From positions 35,208-99,207 of the forward strand of contig JASANE010020350.1 of assembly GCA_030248225.1 (NCBI GenBank): 64,000 bases of DNA, given 5' to 3'. Position 1 is the stretch's first letter. Every line of letters begins with the position of its first letter. The DNA comes from Trileptium ribeirensis (Eukaryota; Nematoda; Enoplea; Enoplida; Thoracostomopsidae). A program made the translations under genes and the position numbers. Below the pieces are notes generated by a model that ran no database searches, was not told the DNA's origin, and was given only the letters and a program-made list of their open reading frames with translations. This document shows positions 60,901 through 64,000 of the stretch, one piece after another.

Positions 60901-62680
60901 ATCGCGTTATGCCGTTTTCAACATGACGGCCAATACTATTTTGAGGGCTCAACTGGTATTTCAATATGTAAACACAATACGTATGAATTTTTGGAGGTAT
61001 AAACTCTAAACTATTGTGGTCTCGCCCCCTGTTCATACACACCACACTATTCATCTCACGGGAGGTTACTCCCTATGCGGATAATAGCTGATTACTGTGT
61101 GCCTTTTGAAAGAAGAATTTTACAGAAATATTGCGTAAGTTCATATCTAAGTTTACATTGTAAAGTAAATAATACAATTTATATTTACATTTAAGTTTTA
61201 ATTCAAGTACTAATTTTAATTTCGTGCTCAAAACTATAACATCTGTTTTATTAAAACTTAAGGACGTATGTAAATACATAGCTAATGGTCGTGTACATTT
61301 AAGTAAACCTGTTTTCGAGGTAAACATTGGGGTTGAATAAGATACGCGGGGATTCTTGGTCCCAAACCCACCCAACCACCATAAAAACAGCCCAAAAACA
61401 AATATTCGGGGTTTTATCAATTTATTTAGTATACGGTCCCCATCAAATCCTAAAACCCCAAATTTTATAGATTTTCATTTGCGCATTTTTCATTTATTCT
61501 AAACTAGCTAACATGTAATTAAGAGTTTTAGATCCTGTTTAGTTTGGTCATAGTCGATATGAAGTTTGGACGTAAAGAATTCGCTGTATGTGTACTTTTC
61601 TTATTTTACCGATTTGTTTTGGATCACTTAGCTACCGTTTTCGTGGTAGCAAGTCGGCTTTACGCCAGGGTTTGTTTCTTGGTGCTTCAGGTCGAGAGCA
61701 TACATTTTCAATAGAGTTTTGTTGTGATGCTCATGGATGATTACGGCTGTATGACTTGCTATTAGTGTTGAAAAGCGGTAGGCGTAAAGCATTGATTGAA
61801 TGTTTTCTAGGGTACAAGCCCTAGTTGATAAATTTGTGACTGATTAAAGATTGAAGTGTTAATAATACTTAAGCCTTCACACATAGGTATCATCAAACTA
61901 GCTATTAATCTCTGTCATCCTAATTTTCCAAATAAAATCATAAGCGGAATTACCGGCACTAGGTTTGAGATTATCGGCCTTCTCCGCTTGTGCGATTCAT
62001 TGCAAACGTAAGCCGACAACCTCACTGGTTTCCAATGGATAGGGGTGGAAGTAAGGAGTGAGTTCGAAAGGTACCAAAAATATATTAAGGTGAGGGACTA
62101 TCGTTAGGAAAGGGGCCCCCATAGGGATGGACCGGTCTACCAGCGTTCGGAACCCTTTTCACGGATTAAAGGTGCGCGAGTGCAGGGGGGGTAGACGTGT
62201 CATTGTCCCAAGCAGGGACAAGATTTAGATTTAAAACTTTATAGAAGCAATTAACTAATAAACGTTATGGAAATTACAAATGTGATGATTTGGTCGTGTG
62301 TATCTAATTGAAATAAACTAAATACTCGTGTGAATCAAGTCGACTAAATCTAAAATTTTGCCATTAGAATTATCGGTTTTGATTAGAAAATAACTATAGT
62401 CAACACTATCATAGTCGTGACTTGCGCTTTGGCGTAGTAGGTTTTAGTAAAGACTGTATATATATTCACCGTATCGCCGTAACATTTGTTACTGTAGCCA
62501 GTCTAGTAATACATCATTAAAGAAGATTTTTTATTATATATTATATGTTTCCCTTCAAAAATTCTATTCTGCTGTAGCATGTTCGAGTAAACGTGGCTAC
62601 AGCAGAAATCATAAATCAACTAAATTTGCATAAATAACAATTTTAACAGTGTTGGAAAGAAATTCTCCCTTCGAAATTAA
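57912..62680. other. gene-poor region
   Basis: No gene that I can support. It contains scattered G- or C-rich patches (58790-58860, a G run near 60305, 62100-62200) and AT-rich DNA. The longest frames (58644-59006 plus, 61073-61420 minus) show no domain, signal peptide or splice context. Confidence 0.5.
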
Positions 62681-62689
62681 ATGCGGCGC

Positions 62690-62790
62690 AGGGAGTAACC
62701 GAAATTCCGGTTCCGGCCAAAATCGTGTTCCGGTTGCGGTTCCGGCAAAGGGCAAAAACCATACCGGAACCGGAATTCCGGTTAAAAAAA
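62690..62790. repeat. GGTTCCGG-rich palindromic repeat, copy 1
   Basis: The left half reads AATTCCGGTTCCGGCC, GTTCCGGTTGCGGTTCCGG; the right half inverts it (ACCGGAACCGGAATTCCGG). It is related to the larger palindrome at 63748-63975. Confidence 0.8.
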
Positions 62791-63747
62791 TTTGTTTGAA
62801 ATTTTCCACGTTTTTGCTTCATCCTGTAATCCAAACATATGTAATATATATTATACAATGATCTAGCTCCAATACAACCAAGCAAAAGAAAAGATTAACT
62901 AACCAATTTGCCGTGTGAAACGTAAATAAGGCACATAATTTGAGCAGGAATTTTTCATAATAACCTGCAGGAGTTTGTTAAATCAAACCCAGGTCGATGC
63001 TTGTAGCAGCTATTTTACACATCCAGAAGTCTGTGAGATACGTTTGAATTAAACCGGTCCAACTCGGTAACAGTATGGCTTACGCAGAAGTACTTAGGGT
63101 ATGCTTGACTAACATAAATTGCCTCAAGCACCCGCCAGTGCGCTTGTAAACTTGGTAAATCAGTCTAAATTGAAGTAAACTAACGTTATCTGCAACGCAG
63201 CTAGAAACTGCTTTCTTGGCAGTGAACTGTATTTATTGAAACTGTGCGAGCAGCATCACAGTGTGTCTCATTTATGGCATTCTGATTAGAAAGTTATCAT
63301 CATTATGATCTAACTGACGGGCACTGTTTGTCCAACGCTAGCCTAAACAATGTCTCTGACCACTGATCAGAAAATTACCTTCTATCATTTTCTCTTAGAA
63401 TCATATAAACCAATAATTTTAAGTTTCCTACAGTAGAACATGCAACAAACGTATGTGTTGTAAAGGGAGGCGACTGGAGACAGAGCGAAAGCGTGTATTC
63501 TACGCTCCAAGCTTTGTAAGCACATTCGATTTGACGCAGTATACGCAATGGTGTACAGTCGAACACATTTTTGCTCTGAATGTCCAAAAACCGACATGTT
63601 TTATCGATAAATAAACATTATTAGCTTCCTCAGTCTCTTTAAAGTTTCAGAAAGGCAATAATACCATAGCAATACATTAAGTTTAATGTAAAAGTTATTT
63701 TAATGCATTTTAAATCCACTATACCTTCATTTCTCCCATCATCTGTT

Positions 63748-63827
63748 TTACTATATATAAATTTCGAAGACCAGGTTCCGGTTCCGGATCCGGTTTAAAT
63801 GAACGGTTCCGGTTCCGGTTATTCCAT

Positions 63828-63869
<42 letters not shown>

Positions 63870-63975
63870 GGAATAACCGGAACCAAAATTTACCGGAACC
63901 GGAACCAGCAACCGGAACCGTCCATTTAAACCGGATCCGGAACCGGAACCGGAACTGGTCTTGGAAATTTATATA
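63748..63975. repeat. GGTTCCGG palindrome around an (AT)n core, copy 2
   Basis: The left arm includes TATATATAAATTTCGAAGAC, then (GGTTCC)n, GGATCCGGTTTAAATGAACG. The right arm inverts the same order, from 63868 to 63975. The centre is about 40 bp of alternating AT. This arrangement could form a long cruciform or hairpin and may be a MITE with simple-sequence arms. Confidence 0.85.
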
Positions 63976-64000
63976 TAGAGCATATGAACCTGACGAAGTA

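Noticed and set aside
61073..61420. 115-codon minus-strand frame
   Set aside because: Low-complexity Leu/Lys/Asn composition typical of AT-rich chance frames; no domain or splice context.
62040..62220. GC-richer stretch that resembled an rRNA fragment
   Set aside because: No conserved rRNA core sequence could be recognised.

Overview
The window looks like a repeat-rich, AT-rich invertebrate genome, most likely a nematode. The best evidence is two large genes of the Patched-related (PTR) sterol-sensing-domain family, which is strongly expanded in nematodes. Both have spliced structures with GT..AG introns of 0.9-4.1 kb and short TTTTCAG-type acceptors. Repeats that contain short TTAGGC-like stretches (the nematode telomere unit) fit this weakly. 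The long introns and many transposon remnants suggest a large-genome lineage such as an enoplean or mermithid-like worm, but that placement is inference.

Layout. 598-11656 (+): a five-exon PTR gene, rebuilt from phase-matched exons, about 1385 aa, with intact GVDD and GxSxDF motifs. 11657-15549: intergenic, with a dispersed repeat and a ~145-bp triplicate. 15550-26627 (-): a second, convergent PTR-like gene, in which the same intron position is kept but the conserved acidic residues of both membrane bundles are lost; its first exon with the start codon is not identified. 26.7-28.6 kb: intergenic with a 240-bp palindromic element. 28579-30006 (-): an unrecognised, highly charged, disordered protein. 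30.8-31.1 kb: the third copy of a MITE whose other copies lie in introns of the two PTR genes.

31.97-35.72 kb: a 114-bp satellite interrupted by a nearly intact MULE transposon (FLYWCH finger plus MULE transposase, one frameshift) bounded by clusters of a 16-bp site in opposite orientation. 35.7-41.2 kb: no gene, one MITE. 41.3-44.6 kb: a 205-bp satellite with a recurrent 163-bp short variant. 44.6-52.5 kb: repeats, a piggyBac-like MITE with TTAA ends and a decayed Ty3/Gypsy integrase. 52.5-53.65 kb: a foldback-type element with ~190-bp inverted ends and minisatellite inside. 54.3-56.3 kb: a 5'-truncated LINE with C-terminal zinc fingers between 90-bp direct repeats. 56.4-57.9 kb: a small multi-exon gene for an acidic protein with a cysteine motif. 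57.9-64 kb: no convincing gene, and palindromic GGTTCC-rich repeats at the end.

The genes do not form an evident pathway. The two PTR genes are tail-to-tail paralogues; everything else is mobile DNA, satellite or orphan genes. I saw no rRNA, intact tRNA or CRISPR.
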